From Methylocapsa sp. (GTDB lineage Bacteria > Pseudomonadota > Alphaproteobacteria > Rhizobiales > Beijerinckiaceae), in assembly GCA_017353815.1 (NCBI GenBank), contig JAFMSB010000021.1, forward strand, positions 1 to 12,008: 12,008 bases of DNA, given 5' to 3'. The stretch's first letter is position 1. Every line of letters begins with the position of its first letter. The translations under genes were made by a program, and so were the position numbers. Shown here piece after piece: positions 1-6,865 of the stretch. The notes under the pieces are model-generated. The model was not told the origin of the DNA. It was given only the letters and a program-made list of their open reading frames with translations, and searched no databases.

Positions 1-429
1 GCGGTTTGCGCGATAGCGCAAGAGACATCGGACCCGCCGAGGAAACCTTCGAAAGAGGCGTTTGGAATCTTTTCGCGCATCCGGCAAATCGATGAATTTC
101 TCCGGCAAGAACCGGCGCTGCGCGAATGCGTTTTCGAGGTTCACCCGGAGGTCTCATTCCGGCTAATGAACTTCAAGAACAATGACGGGCCGCTGCCAAC
201 GAAGAAAAGCGAGCAGGGCCTGCGGCTTCGCCGGGAGCTGTTGATGGACCACGGGTTTGGCGCATCTTTCCTCGGCATTAATCTGCCACGCGGCGTCGCA
301 CTCGATGATTTTTACGACGCTTGCGCTTGCGCTTGGACCGCAAAGCGGATCCTCGTTGGAATCGCGCGGATCTTTCCTTGCAATCCTCCAAGTGACATCG
401 AGGGCCTCGAGCAAGCCATCCGGGCTTGA
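1..429 (+). CDS. DUF429 family protein, 3' part (5' end outside the window)
   Basis: Reading frame 1 is open from the first base to a TGA at 427-429, giving 142 residues of a protein whose start lies off the window. The fragment carries the landmarks of the DUF429 family, predicted nucleases with an RNase H-like fold: a stretch reading SKEAFGIFSRIRQIDEFL at residues 18-34, EVHPEVSF at 46-53, a basic run around residues 68-79 (KKSEQGLRLRR), and DDFYDACACAWTAKRI at 102-117, where acidic residues followed by DAxACAWTA are typical of the family C-terminus. No substrate is established for this family, so the nuclease role is a prediction only. The gene converges on purQ with 32 bases between the stop codons, and a hairpin fills that gap. 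Internal ATG codons such as 166 are not the true start, because conserved sequence continues upstream of them. Confidence 0.85.
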   Translation, partial: AVCAIAQETSDPPRKPSKEAFGIFSRIRQIDEFLRQEPALRECVFEVHPEVSFRLMNFKNNDGPLPTKKSEQGLRLRRELLMDHGFGASFLGINLPRGVALDDFYDACACAWTAKRILVGIARIFPCNPPSDIEGLEQAIRA

Positions 430-434
430 TGGGA

Positions 435-464
435 TGACCTTCTCCTGCCAGCGGGAGAAGGTCA
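435..464. terminator. Inverted repeat between convergent DUF429 and purQ genes
   Basis: TGACCTTCTCC (435-445) is the exact reverse complement of GGAGAAGGTCA (454-464). Two further inner pairs (T446-G453, G447-C452) bring the stem to 13 pairs around a four-base loop. It starts six bases after the DUF429 stop and overlaps the purQ stop codon (462-464 on the minus strand). The position suits a bidirectional terminator, but no T-run follows on either side, so it may instead protect 3' ends or be a member of a dispersed palindromic repeat family. Confidence 0.6.
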
Positions 465-1160
465 CGCGGCCTTGCAGCAGCTGGCAAGACTTTCGAATAG
501 GCTGCATCCATCGGTTCCGCCGACAAGCGGATCGATGAGATTTTCGGGATGCGGCATAAGGCCCAACACCCGGAAATTTTGTGAATAAATCCCGGCGATA
601 TCATGGACCGAGCCGTTGGGATTCGCCTCCCGATTTCTAACGCCTCGCGAATCGCAGTAGCGGAAAGCAACCCGGCCCTCGCCTTCGAGCCGGTCAAGGG
701 TTTGCGCGTCGGCGGTAAAATTCCCCTCGCCATGCGCGACCGCCACTTTGATGTTCGCACCCTTGGCGTAGTGAGAGGCAAAGGGCGTGTCGTTGCGCTC
801 GACTGTGAGGTGCTGCATGCGGCAGACAAACCGCAAATTGGCATTGCGCATCAGCACGCCGGGCAACAGCCCGGCCTCAACCAGGATCTGAAAGCCGTTG
901 CAGATGCCAAGCACGAGGCCTCCGCGCGCGGCATGGGCCCGCACCGCGTCCATTATGGGAGCACGGGCCGCGATCGCGCCGCAGCGCAGATAGTCGCCGT
1001 AAGAAAATCCGCCGGGCAGCACCGCAAGATCGGTGCCGCGTGGGAGAGAATGCTCGCCGTGCCAGACGAGTGAAATCTCCGCGTTCGCGATTTTGGCGAG
1101 TGCGCGCAGCGCGTCCCGCTCGCGGTTCGAGCCCGGAAAAAGAATAACCGCAGCTTTCAT
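462..1160 (-). CDS. purQ: Phosphoribosylformylglycinamidine synthase subunit PurQ (glutaminase)
   Basis: This is the glutamine amidotransferase subunit of FGAM synthase, step four of cytoplasmic de novo purine synthesis. It releases ammonia from glutamine for use by PurL, with PurS bridging the complex. The 232-residue product has the usual PurQ length. It shows the N-terminus [16 protein letters not shown], the [12 protein letters not shown] loop (residues 50-61), the class I amidotransferase nucleophile elbow GICNGFQ with Cys87, and the MPHPE motif with the catalytic pair His204 and Glu206. The start at 1160 is chosen because homology begins there and an AAGG lies five bases upstream; a 38-residue upstream extension reads as purS-end sequence. 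It is the third gene of a minus-strand purC-purS-purQ run, 56 bases after purS. PurL, which often follows in Rhizobiales, is not next. Confidence 0.97.
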   Translation of the reverse strand: MKAAVILFPGSNRERDALRALAKIANAEISLVWHGEHSLPRGTDLAVLPGGFSYGDYLRCGAIAARAPIMDAVRAHAARGGLVLGICNGFQILVEAGLLPGVLMRNANLRFVCRMQHLTVERNDTPFASHYAKGANIKVAVAHGEGNFTADAQTLDRLEGEGRVAFRYCDSRGVRNREANPNGSVHDIAGIYSQNFRVLGLMPHPENLIDPLVGGTDGCSLFESLASCCKAA

Positions 1161-1202
1161 GGCACCTTGAAATTGTCGAGAGCACGGGTACAGGAAATGA
1201 GC

Positions 1203-1224
1203 TTTTCTAGAAGAGCCTAGAAAA
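1203..1224. promoter_or_regulatory. Inverted repeat over the purS stop codon
   Basis: TTTTCTAG (1203-1210) and CTAGAAAA (1217-1224) are perfect 8-bp inverted repeats around a six-base spacer. The right arm contains the purS stop codon (TAG, 1217-1219 on the minus strand). In the purS-purQ transcript it would form a short, A/U-rich and therefore weak hairpin. It could mark an RNA-processing site or modulate coupling between purS and purQ. Chance is also possible. Confidence 0.35.
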
Positions 1225-1456
1225 CCTCTAGCTCGAAGTTCTCGACAATCTGATTGGCGAGCAGCTTTTCGCACGCCCCGCGCAGCAATTCCTCCGCTGC
1301 CGCGCGCTCGCCAACAGCAAGCTCAATGTCAAAAATCTTTCCCTGCCGCACGCTCGCGACATCCTTTATGCCGAGCGCTTTCAATGCGCCCTCGATGGCT
1401 TTGCCCTGCGGATCGTGAATGCCGTCTTTGAGCGTGACAAACACGCGCGCCTTCAT
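1217..1456 (-). CDS. purS: Phosphoribosylformylglycinamidine synthase subunit PurS
   Basis: PurS is the small structural subunit of the three-part FGAM synthase (PurL-PurQ-PurS) used by many bacteria. It helps dock PurQ on PurL and channel ammonia. The product is 79 residues, the normal size. It opens [20 protein letters not shown], and the VTLKxGxxDPQGxA pattern plus the later [11 protein letters not shown] stretch (about residues 37-47) are hallmarks of the family. It ends in the typical VENFELEVF. The ATG at 1456 is preferred because homology starts there and an AAGGG lies just upstream on the minus strand; a GTG-initiated reading from 1522 would add 22 unrelated residues. It sits 66 bases after purC and 56 before purQ in the same direction, consistent with one transcript. 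Confidence 0.96.
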   Translation of the reverse strand: MKARVFVTLKDGIHDPQGKAIEGALKALGIKDVASVRQGKIFDIELAVGERAAAEELLRGACEKLLANQIVENFELEVF

Positions 1457-1522
1457 GCCCTTATCACCGCCCCTCAGCGCCGATATGGATAACCTGCACG
1501 CGGCAGGGGGAAGACGGTGCAT

Positions 1523-2287
1523 TCACTCGACCAGTCTCGGTCCTTGAGCGCGCGCCTGCTCGCTCTCTTGCAGGATCCCCAAGCGCCGCGCGACCTCCGT
1601 GTAAGCCTCGACGAGCCCGCCGAGATCGCGCCGGAAGCGGTCCTTATCGAGTTTATCGTTCGACTTGATATCCCACAGCCGGCAGGAATCGGGGGAAATT
1701 TCGTCGGCGACCACGATCCGCATCATGTCGCCTTCCCAGAGCCTGCCGCATTCCATCTTGAAATCGACGAGCCTTATGCCAACCCCAAGGAACAGGCCGG
1801 AGAGGAAATCATTGACCCTTATCGCCAGCGCCATGATGTCGTCGATTTCCTGCGGCGTTGCCCAGCCAAAGGCCGTTATATGCTCCTCCGAAACCATCGG
1901 GTCGTTGAGCTGGTCGTTTTTGTAATAGAACTCGATGATCGAGCGGGGCAGCTGGGTGCCCTCCTCGATGCCGAGACGGGCCGAGAGCGATCCCGCGGCG
2001 ACATTGCGCACAACCACCTCGAGCGGCACGATTTCCACCTCGCGAATCAGCTGCTCACGCATGTTGAGGCGGCGGATAAAATGCGTCGGGACCCCGATGT
2101 CGTTGAGATTTTGGAATAGGAATTCGGAGATGCGGTTGTTGAGCACTCCTTTTCCGTCGATTATCTGATGCTTCTTGGCATTAAAGGCGGTCGCGTCGTC
2201 CTTGAAGTGCTGGATGAGTGTCCCCGGCTCGGGGCCTTCGTAAAGGATCTTTCCCTTACCCTCGTAGATGCGCCGGCGGCGATTCAT
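1523..2287 (-). CDS. purC: SAICAR synthase (phosphoribosylaminoimidazole-succinocarboxamide synthase)
   Basis: PurC joins aspartate to CAIR using ATP, giving SAICAR in cytoplasmic de novo purine synthesis. From the start at 2287 the product is 254 residues, normal for bacterial PurC. It begins [18 protein letters not shown], with the glycine-rich nucleotide-binding N-terminus. It contains the signature region [18 protein letters not shown] (around residue 85), the [15 protein letters not shown] stretch, and the second signature [10 protein letters not shown]. Start choice is not settled: 2287 matches where family members usually begin but has no clear Shine-Dalgarno. An in-frame ATG at 2317 has AAGGAG 12 bases upstream (2330-2335) and would add ten residues. 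PurC leads the minus-strand purC-purS-purQ run and is divergent from the DUF1476 gene, an arrangement seen in other Rhizobiales. Confidence 0.96.
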   Translation of the reverse strand: MNRRRRIYEGKGKILYEGPEPGTLIQHFKDDATAFNAKKHQIIDGKGVLNNRISEFLFQNLNDIGVPTHFIRRLNMREQLIREVEIVPLEVVVRNVAAGSLSARLGIEEGTQLPRSIIEFYYKNDQLNDPMVSEEHITAFGWATPQEIDDIMALAIRVNDFLSGLFLGVGIRLVDFKMECGRLWEGDMMRIVVADEISPDSCRLWDIKSNDKLDKDRFRRDLGGLVEAYTEVARRLGILQESEQARAQGPRLVE

Positions 2288-2344
2288 TGGGATTAACCGT
2301 GGCTTGAGATGATCCATGGGTGGCCGTGGCTCCTTCAAATCCAT

Positions 2345-2372
2345 ATTATCCCGCAGTCAGCGCGTGCGCCAA
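2345..2372 (-). promoter_or_regulatory. purC: Candidate sigma-70-type promoter for purCSQ
   Basis: On the minus strand a TTGGCG box (2372-2367) is followed after 16 bases by GATAAT (2350-2345), which matches five of six bases of the -10 consensus. Transcription would start near 2338. That leaves a short leader for an ATG at 2317 with its AAGGAG, and about 50 bases for the ATG at 2287. The -35 match is weak, so this is a suggestion only. Confidence 0.35.
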
Positions 2373-2629
2373 AGCGAGAGAGAGGCGTAGATTCTGCGCT
2401 CCTTTGCCGCCGCGGCATCGAAGGATTAGGGCGAAACTATCCGAAAGCATTAGTCCTCACAATGCCGTGTGCCGGTTCTACGCCAGGCGGGCTGTCCGAG
2501 ATCTTTGCGTAAGATGGCCTCCCTTGCGCTGGAAACAATGATTATCTCTTTAGCAGAGATTCGAAGCGGCACATAGTGAGGAATTCGAGCTTCAACGTGG
2601 CTGTGTTTGGCTGTGGCGCCGCTATGCTT

Positions 2630-2657
2630 TTGCAAATGCGGGCTGCTTAGCTTAGAT
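2630..2657 (+). promoter_or_regulatory. Candidate sigma-70-type promoter for the DUF1476 gene
   Basis: TTGCAA (2630-2635) and TTAGAT (2652-2657) are separated by 16 bases and lie about 30 bases upstream of the ATG at 2688. Both boxes match consensus partially. The placement is right for a short leader, but nothing else confirms it. Confidence 0.3.
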
Positions 2658-2687
2658 GCGATAGGCAGCGGTAATGCGGGGAAAAAT

Positions 2688-3014
2688 ATGACGACATTCG
2701 ACGAGCGCGAGCATGCTTTCGAGGATAAATACGCCCATGACGAGGAGCTCAAGTTTCGGGCCAAAGCGCGGCGCGATAAATTGCTTGGGCTTTGGGCAGC
2801 CGACCGGCTTGGCCGCTCTGGGGCAGAGGCGCAGGCCTATGCCGCCCGCCTCATTGCCGCCGAAATGGAGCGCGACGGCGCTGGCCAGATACTCAAAAAG
2901 TTAGAAGCCGATTTTGATTCGGCCGGGATAAACATACCTGAGCGCGAGATTCGCAAGAAGATGGACGAGCTGCTCGCCGTCGCGGTGCGCGAGATCACCA
3001 AAGGGAAACTCTGA
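2688..3014 (+). CDS. DUF1476 protein, F1-ATPase inhibitor zeta subunit family
   Basis: The 108-residue product belongs to the DUF1476 family, restricted to Alphaproteobacteria. Its founding studied member, the zeta subunit of Paracoccus denitrificans, inhibits hydrolysis by the F1 part of ATP synthase through its N-terminal segment; in other genera the inhibitory strength varies. Visible landmarks are the N-terminus MTTFDEREHAFEDKYAHDEEL, the run FRAKARRDKLLGLWAADRLG (about residues 23-42), and the helical C-terminal half ending in IRKKMDELLAVAVREI. The ATG at 2688 is chosen over upstream in-frame starts (from 2607) because homology begins there and a GGGG stands seven to ten bases before it. 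The gene is divergent from purC. The soluble, highly charged, helical protein is expected to act at the cytoplasmic face of the ATP synthase. Confidence 0.93.
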   Translation: MTTFDEREHAFEDKYAHDEELKFRAKARRDKLLGLWAADRLGRSGAEAQAYAARLIAAEMERDGAGQILKKLEADFDSAGINIPEREIRKKMDELLAVAVREITKGKL

Positions 3015-3128
3015 GCGAAAGCCTGAGACAAAGCGCTGCCGCAAACTTATGCCAAAATTTGCCCGGCTTCGTAAGCACGATGAACCGAGGCAAACTCGTT
3101 TTTCGCAATCTGATTGCCGCCGTCTGGT

Positions 3129-4655
3129 ATGGAGGAAATGTCTAACGCCAGCCAGGAAGACGTTTTCGCCTTCTTGGCCGATCCTTCGGCCCATGGGCTT
3201 AGCGAGCGAGTTTCGCGCATCGACACGCATGGTGCAGCCGTCTTTCTTGCCGGAAAAGATGTCTATAAAGTCAAGAGAGCCGTCCGTTATCCTTTCATGG
3301 ATCTCTCAACGCTCGAGAAGCGCAAGCATGCTTGCGAGCGCGAGCTTGAAGTCAACCGCATTAATGCCCCCGATCTCTACCTGGGCCTAGTTCCTATTTC
3401 TCGCGAAGGCGGGCAAATAAAGTTCGGCACTGCGAATGTCATCGAATGGGCGGTGCATTTGCGCCGCTTCGACGAGAACCGCACGCTCGACCGCCTTGCC
3501 TCCCGCGGCGAACTCGACCGGGAGATCATCGTCGGGCTGGCTCAGGCGGCGGCCAGGTCGCATAAGCGCGCGCCAATCGCCGCCGCGGCAAATGCGGCTA
3601 GTGCATTGCACGGCCAGCTCGAGGAGACCCTGAGCTCGCTTGCGGCGGCCCCGCATATTTTTGCCCGCGAAGATGTCTTGGAGTTGCGAAAAGGCCTGAG
3701 CCGTGCGTACGCGCAAAACGAAGGCTTGCTCAAAGAGCGGGAAAAGAAGGGCCAAGTGCGCCGCTGCCACGGCGATCTCCATTTGCGCAACATTGCCCTA
3801 ATCGATGGCGAGCCCGTGCTTTTCGATGCCATCGAATTCGATGAAAGCATTGCCACCTGCGACGTCCTCTACGATCTTGCGTTCCTGCTGATGGATCTTT
3901 GGACACGCGGGCTTAAGCGCGAAGCCAATCTGCTGTTCAACCGCTATCTTTGGATCTGCGAGGGGCTGGAATCGCAGCTCAAAGGCCTCGCGCTGCTGCC
4001 GCTTTTTCTTTCGCTGCGCGCTGCGATCCGGGCCAAGGTCGCGGTATTGCGCCCCGGGGGCGAAGAGAATGCGATCGAGGCGCGGTCCTTTTTTGCCGCC
4101 GCGCGCGGCTTTCTTTTGCCGGCAAAGCTCGATCTTGCCGCCGCCGGCGGCCTCTCCGGCTCAGGCAAGACCGCGCTTGCCGCAGCGATCGCCCATTCGA
4201 TCGGGCGCGCGCCGGGCGCGGTGCATCTGCGCAGCGACATCGAGCGCAAGCGGATCTTTGGGGCAAGCGAATTCGAGCGCCTCCCGGCGGAGGCTTATTT
4301 GCCGCCGGTGTCAGCGCGGGTCTATGAGCGGCTTCGCTCTTTGGCGGCACTGGCGCTGACAGCCGGGCACAGCGTCATTATCGATGCCGCGCATTTGCTC
4401 GCGGAGGAGCGCCGCGCGGTAGAATTGGCCGCAAGCCAAGGCAAGGCGCATTTCACAGGCCTTTGGCTCGAAGCAACGCTCGGCATGCTCAAAGAGCGTG
4501 TGCGCCGCCGCGCGAAAGATGCCTCCGACGCGACGGAAGAGGTTGTCGCTAAGCAAGCAAAACTCGGGGCCAGCGCGGCCGAATGGCAGCGCCTCGATGC
4601 CTCCGCTGCACTTGACCAGATCGCCGCAGCGGCGCGGGCCACGCTATCGCGATAG
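3129..4655 (+). CDS. Bifunctional aminoglycoside-phosphotransferase-like / P-loop kinase protein
   Basis: The product is 508 residues with two kinase-type domains. Residues 1-330 resemble the aminoglycoside phosphotransferase fold (COG2187-type): a lysine-bearing N-lobe (YKVKRAVRYPFMD, 46-58), the catalytic-loop HGDLHLRN (214-221) with Asp216 as likely base, and the metal-binding-like FDAIEFDE (232-239). Residues 335-508 form a P-loop kinase domain (COG0645/AAA_33-type): Walker A GLSGSGKT (341-348), RSDIERKRIFG (368-378), and an aliphatic strand ending in Asp (SVIIDAAHLL). Such fusions occur across Proteobacteria, but the substrate is unknown; antibiotic resistance should not be assumed. Start choice is uncertain: ATG at 3129 lacks a clear Shine-Dalgarno, ATG at 3138 has GGAGG only two bases upstream, and a TTG at 3114 is possible. 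The gene converges on the alcohol dehydrogenase, leaving ten bases between stops. Confidence 0.9.
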   Translation: MEEMSNASQEDVFAFLADPSAHGLSERVSRIDTHGAAVFLAGKDVYKVKRAVRYPFMDLSTLEKRKHACERELEVNRINAPDLYLGLVPISREGGQIKFGTANVIEWAVHLRRFDENRTLDRLASRGELDREIIVGLAQAAARSHKRAPIAAAANAASALHGQLEETLSSLAAAPHIFAREDVLELRKGLSRAYAQNEGLLKEREKKGQVRRCHGDLHLRNIALIDGEPVLFDAIEFDESIATCDVLYDLAFLLMDLWTRGLKREANLLFNRYLWICEGLESQLKGLALLPLFLSLRAAIRAKVAVLRPGGEENAIEARSFFAAARGFLLPAKLDLAAAGGLSGSGKTALAAAIAHSIGRAPGAVHLRSDIERKRIFGASEFERLPAEAYLPPVSARVYERLRSLAALALTAGHSVIIDAAHLLAEERRAVELAASQGKAHFTGLWLEATLGMLKERVRRRAKDASDATEEVVAKQAKLGASAAEWQRLDASAALDQIAAAARATLSR

Positions 4656-4665
4656 AGTCCCTGCC

Positions 4666-5655
4666 CTAAAATGGCGGCACCAGCACCGCGGCCCCTTGGA
4701 GCCTGCCCGCCCGCAAATCGGCCAAGGCGCTGTTAGCTTCCGGGAGCGGATAAGTTTTGGTCGATGTTGCGATCCCGTGTTGTGAGGCAAAGCTTAAAAA
4801 CTCGGCCCCGTCCTGCCGGGTGAGATTGGCAACAGAGAGGATTTTGCGCTCTTGCCAAAGGAGACTGTAGGGAAAAGAGGGAATATCGCTCATGTGAATC
4901 CCGGCGCAGACGACGCTGCCTCCTTTGCGCACGGAGGCGAGCGCGGCAGGAACGAGTTCGCCAACGGGCGCATAAATGATCGCGGCATCGAGTTCCTCAG
5001 GCGGGGCCTCATCCGAGCCCCCGGCCCAGGCGGCGCCGAGCTCGAGCGCAAACTCCTGCGCCGCTTTATCGCCAGGGCGGGTGAAGGCGAATATTTGCCG
5101 CCCCTGCTTGCGCGCGGCTTGGGCGATAATATGCGCCGCCGCGCCAAAGCCATAAAGGCCGAGGTTTTTCGCCGTCCCGGCAAAACGAAGCGAGCGCCAG
5201 CCGATAAGGCCCGCGCAAAGCAATGGCGCGAGTGCGGCGGCAGCGCCTTCTGCGGGCAAGGGAAAGGCGTATCTGGCATCGGCGATCGCGCGCGTCGCAT
5301 AGCCGCCGTTGCGCGTATAGCCATTAAAAAGAGGCCGGTCGCAGAGATTTTCCTGACCCCGCGTGCAATAAGGGCAGACACCGCATGTCCACCCGAGCCA
5401 GGGAATGCCGACGCGCACTCCAAGATCGAAGCCCGCGACCCCGCAGCCCAGAGCGTCGACCCGCCCCACGATTTCATGGCCCGGAATGATTGGCAGCTTT
5501 GGATCGGGCAGCTCGCCATCGACGACATGGAGGTCGGTCCGGCAGACGCCGCAGGCCTCGACACGGATACGCAGCTCACCGGGTCCAGGAACCGGGTCCG
5601 GCATCTCCTCGAGGATGAGAGGCTTGCCTATTTGGTGAAGAACCATCGCGAGCAT
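4666..5655 (-). CDS. Zinc-dependent alcohol dehydrogenase (MDR superfamily, AdhP/CAD2-like)
   Basis: A 329-residue medium-chain dehydrogenase that would oxidise an alcohol or reduce an aldehyde with NAD(P) in the cytoplasm. All zinc ligands are visible. For the catalytic zinc: Cys38 in CGVCRTDLH, His60 and Glu61 in PGHE, and Cys147 in LLCAGL. For the structural zinc: Cys91, Cys94, Cys97 and Cys105 in the segment [15 protein letters not shown]. The Rossmann loop reads LYGFGAAAH (168-175) rather than strict GxGxxG, a variant known in the CAD2-like branch. The substrate cannot be read from sequence. The ATG at 5655 is preferred because GGAAGG stands ten bases upstream; 5646 (MVLHQIG) is the alternative, and a TTG at 5685 would add ten non-homologous residues. 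It lies 99 bases downstream of the membrane protein gene on the same strand, with a hairpin between them. Confidence 0.93.
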   Translation of the reverse strand: MLAMVLHQIGKPLILEEMPDPVPGPGELRIRVEACGVCRTDLHVVDGELPDPKLPIIPGHEIVGRVDALGCGVAGFDLGVRVGIPWLGWTCGVCPYCTRGQENLCDRPLFNGYTRNGGYATRAIADARYAFPLPAEGAAAALAPLLCAGLIGWRSLRFAGTAKNLGLYGFGAAAHIIAQAARKQGRQIFAFTRPGDKAAQEFALELGAAWAGGSDEAPPEELDAAIIYAPVGELVPAALASVRKGGSVVCAGIHMSDIPSFPYSLLWQERKILSVANLTRQDGAEFLSFASQHGIATSTKTYPLPEANSALADLRAGRLQGAAVLVPPF

Positions 5656-5716
5656 TGCCGCGCGCCCTTCCGGTTTGCAAGCCACATGCGAGCTTAGCCG
5701 TTCGGCCGGCCTCCCA

Positions 5717-5738
5717 GGCGGGCTTGGGCATCCCCGCC
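5717..5738 (-). terminator. GC-rich hairpin between membrane protein gene and alcohol dehydrogenase
   Basis: GGCGGG (5717-5722) pairs with CCCGCC (5733-5738) around a ten-base loop, 17 bases after the stop of the upstream minus-strand gene. There is no downstream T-run. It may weaken read-through into the dehydrogenase gene or be a chance GC-rich repeat. Confidence 0.3.
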
Positions 5739-5754
5739 AAAATCGCTTGTCCGC

Positions 5755-6327
5755 TCAACTTTGCGCTTGTGCCTTTCGCGCACGCCGCTCGCCCATTCGC
5801 CACCAGAACGTCATGATTATTCCCATGATCGCCACGAGGCTGAGGAGCAGCATCAATGAAGATTGCGTAAGCCATGCAATCGCCGGCACCATGAGCCCCA
5901 TGATGATGCCAAGCACGCAGATCTGCCAAGAGACATGCACGCCGGCAACAAAGGTGCCAAGCGAGAGCAGCATCAAAAGAGTGAGGCCCGTGGCCGTCGC
6001 CGTAAGGGTGAGCTGAACATTTGGCAAAAGCACGATTCTCATCGCAACCAGAAAAGCAAGCCAATGGAGGGCTTGCGTCCACACCATCCGGAAGCGGGCT
6101 TTTGGATCGTGAATATGAAACCAGCCGGTCGTCACGCAGAGAATCCCAACCGCCGCAGCCCCGAACTGCCACAAAACGATCGCGGGCTGATGCGAGACGC
6201 TCGTGTACGCGACGCCGTAGATCGTGAGCGCCAGCACCAAAATATAGGGCAGCTCCCGCAGCCAAAAACGCGCGGCGGGCAAATGGACCAGATGATGGAC
6301 AGCGCCCTCTTCTTCTCCCTCAGCCAT
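5755..6327 (-). CDS. Six-helix integral membrane protein of unknown function
   Basis: I do not recognise this 190-residue protein. It begins with an acidic, His-containing cytoplasmic-looking segment (MAEGEEEGAVHHLVHLP), followed by about six hydrophobic spans near residues 26-45, 49-69, 85-102, 106-129, 132-153 and 158-177. It ends in a basic tail (WWRMGERRARKAQAQS), consistent with the inside-positive rule and an even helix number. Histidines lie near the membrane boundary at residues 71, 73, 88 and 131, in FHIHD, LHW and GVHVSW; these could bind metal or haem, but no family motif proves that. The ATG at 6327 has GGGAT about ten bases upstream. No neighbour gives a clear functional clue; the alcohol dehydrogenase follows on the same strand. 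Confidence 0.75.
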   Translation of the reverse strand: MAEGEEEGAVHHLVHLPAARFWLRELPYILVLALTIYGVAYTSVSHQPAIVLWQFGAAAVGILCVTTGWFHIHDPKARFRMVWTQALHWLAFLVAMRIVLLPNVQLTLTATATGLTLLMLLSLGTFVAGVHVSWQICVLGIIMGLMVPAIAWLTQSSLMLLLSLVAIMGIIMTFWWRMGERRARKAQAQS

Positions 6328-6369
6328 CGCATTTCATCCCGTTTCTTGGCGTTCACCCTCTAAGCGGCG

Positions 6370-6392
6370 GCGCGAGTTCCCGGACCTCGCGC
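6370..6392. repeat. 7-bp inverted repeat upstream of the membrane protein gene
   Basis: GCGCGAG (6370-6376) and CTCGCGC (6386-6392) are perfect inverted arms around a nine-base spacer. They lie about 45 bases upstream of the ATG at 6327. The site could be an operator for the minus-strand gene, or a chance GC-rich palindrome. Confidence 0.3.
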
Positions 6393-6474
6393 TGCGGTCA
6401 CTTCTATTTGGCAGTTAAAAAGCAAAAACGCAATCGGCGCCCGTGGCCCAGCCAGTGCCACGGGGTATGAGCAG

Positions 6475-6494
6475 GACCGAAAGTGACCGAAAGT
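6475..6494. repeat. 10-bp tandem direct repeat (two copies)
   Basis: GACCGAAAGT occurs twice back to back (6475-6484 and 6485-6494) with no mismatch. The repeat lies in non-coding sequence 150 bases upstream of the membrane protein start. Its role is unknown; a slippage duplication or a pair of binding sites are both possible. Confidence 0.5.
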
Positions 6495-6675
6495 GGGCCG
6501 CAAAACCGCAAACATCTTCGCCGCAACCATTGGGCGCTTACGAAACCCAGTACCGTGGTTTGCGACCTCTTTCTATCACGACGATTTGACGTCGATTTGC
6601 CCACCTGCGAGCCACGCGGCGCTTTGCCAAATGAGCTTTTGAGAACCATCTCTTACTCGCAAGACCTGCGCCCCC

Positions 6676-6812
6676 GATCGTGCCCTTGCGATTCCGGCGA
6701 AGGCCACCCCGGCACCGTGCCCTTGCGGCGGGGTTGAACCGCGTCCTCTTAGCTCGTTCCCTTGCGAGTGGAAGGTACAAAGGCTGCGAATCAAGCTCGT
6801 TTCCTCGCGAGC
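6676..6812. repeat. Four degenerate hairpin repeats (YCG-8-base loop-CGR)
   Basis: A 14-base unit with consensus YCG T(G/T)(C/T)CCT(T/C)G CGR recurs at 6678-6691, 6715-6728, 6754-6767 and 6797-6810, at intervals of 37, 39 and 43 bases. In each copy the arms flanking the conserved eight-base loop are complementary, and the stem changes on both sides together: ATCG/CGAT, CCG/CGG, CTCG/CGAG and GCTCG/CGAGC. The stems are short (three to five pairs). Sequence between copies is not conserved, so this is not a CRISPR array. The last copy ends about 54 bases before the next start codon. Confidence 0.45.
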
Positions 6813-6865
6813 GCAGACGCCGCCTCCCTTTGGGATGCAAACCTTCAAATAGCAAAGGATGAACA

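Larger units (their letters stand above)
2288..2687. other. 400-base divergent intergenic region (purC / DUF1476)
   Basis: This region separates two outward-facing genes and should hold both promoters. Open frames inside it lack family features and look like GC-driven shadows. Candidate promoter elements at each edge are listed separately. In the middle I see no convincing hairpin, RNA gene or purine-repressor-type operator. Confidence 0.6.
6328..6865. other. 538-base gene-free stretch with short repeats
   Basis: Short open frames on both strands here overlap each other and show no family features or consistent start signals, so I call none. The region does contain a 7-bp inverted repeat near the membrane protein start (6370-6392), a 10-bp tandem direct repeat (6475-6494), and four degenerate short hairpin repeats (6676-6812), each listed separately. 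It must also hold the promoters for the divergent genes at 6327 and 6866, but I see no convincing -35/-10 pair. Confidence 0.6.

Noticed and set aside
278..844. Minus-strand open frame of 188 codons within purQ
   Set aside because: It is out of frame with the clear PurQ motifs and reads as low-complexity basic sequence.
4852..5697. Long plus-strand open frame (281 codons) opposite the alcohol dehydrogenase
   Set aside because: It is antisense to a gene with complete zinc-ligand motifs, has no family features, and is explained by high-GC codon bias.
5576..6265. Minus-strand open frame of 229 codons overlapping the six-helix membrane protein and the dehydrogenase start
   Set aside because: It is a shifted frame of both genes and the spacer; the frame ending at 5755 has a coherent membrane topology and a better start.
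6676..6812. CRISPR array
   Set aside because: Repeats are only about 14 bases, degenerate and irregularly spaced, and no cas gene is present.
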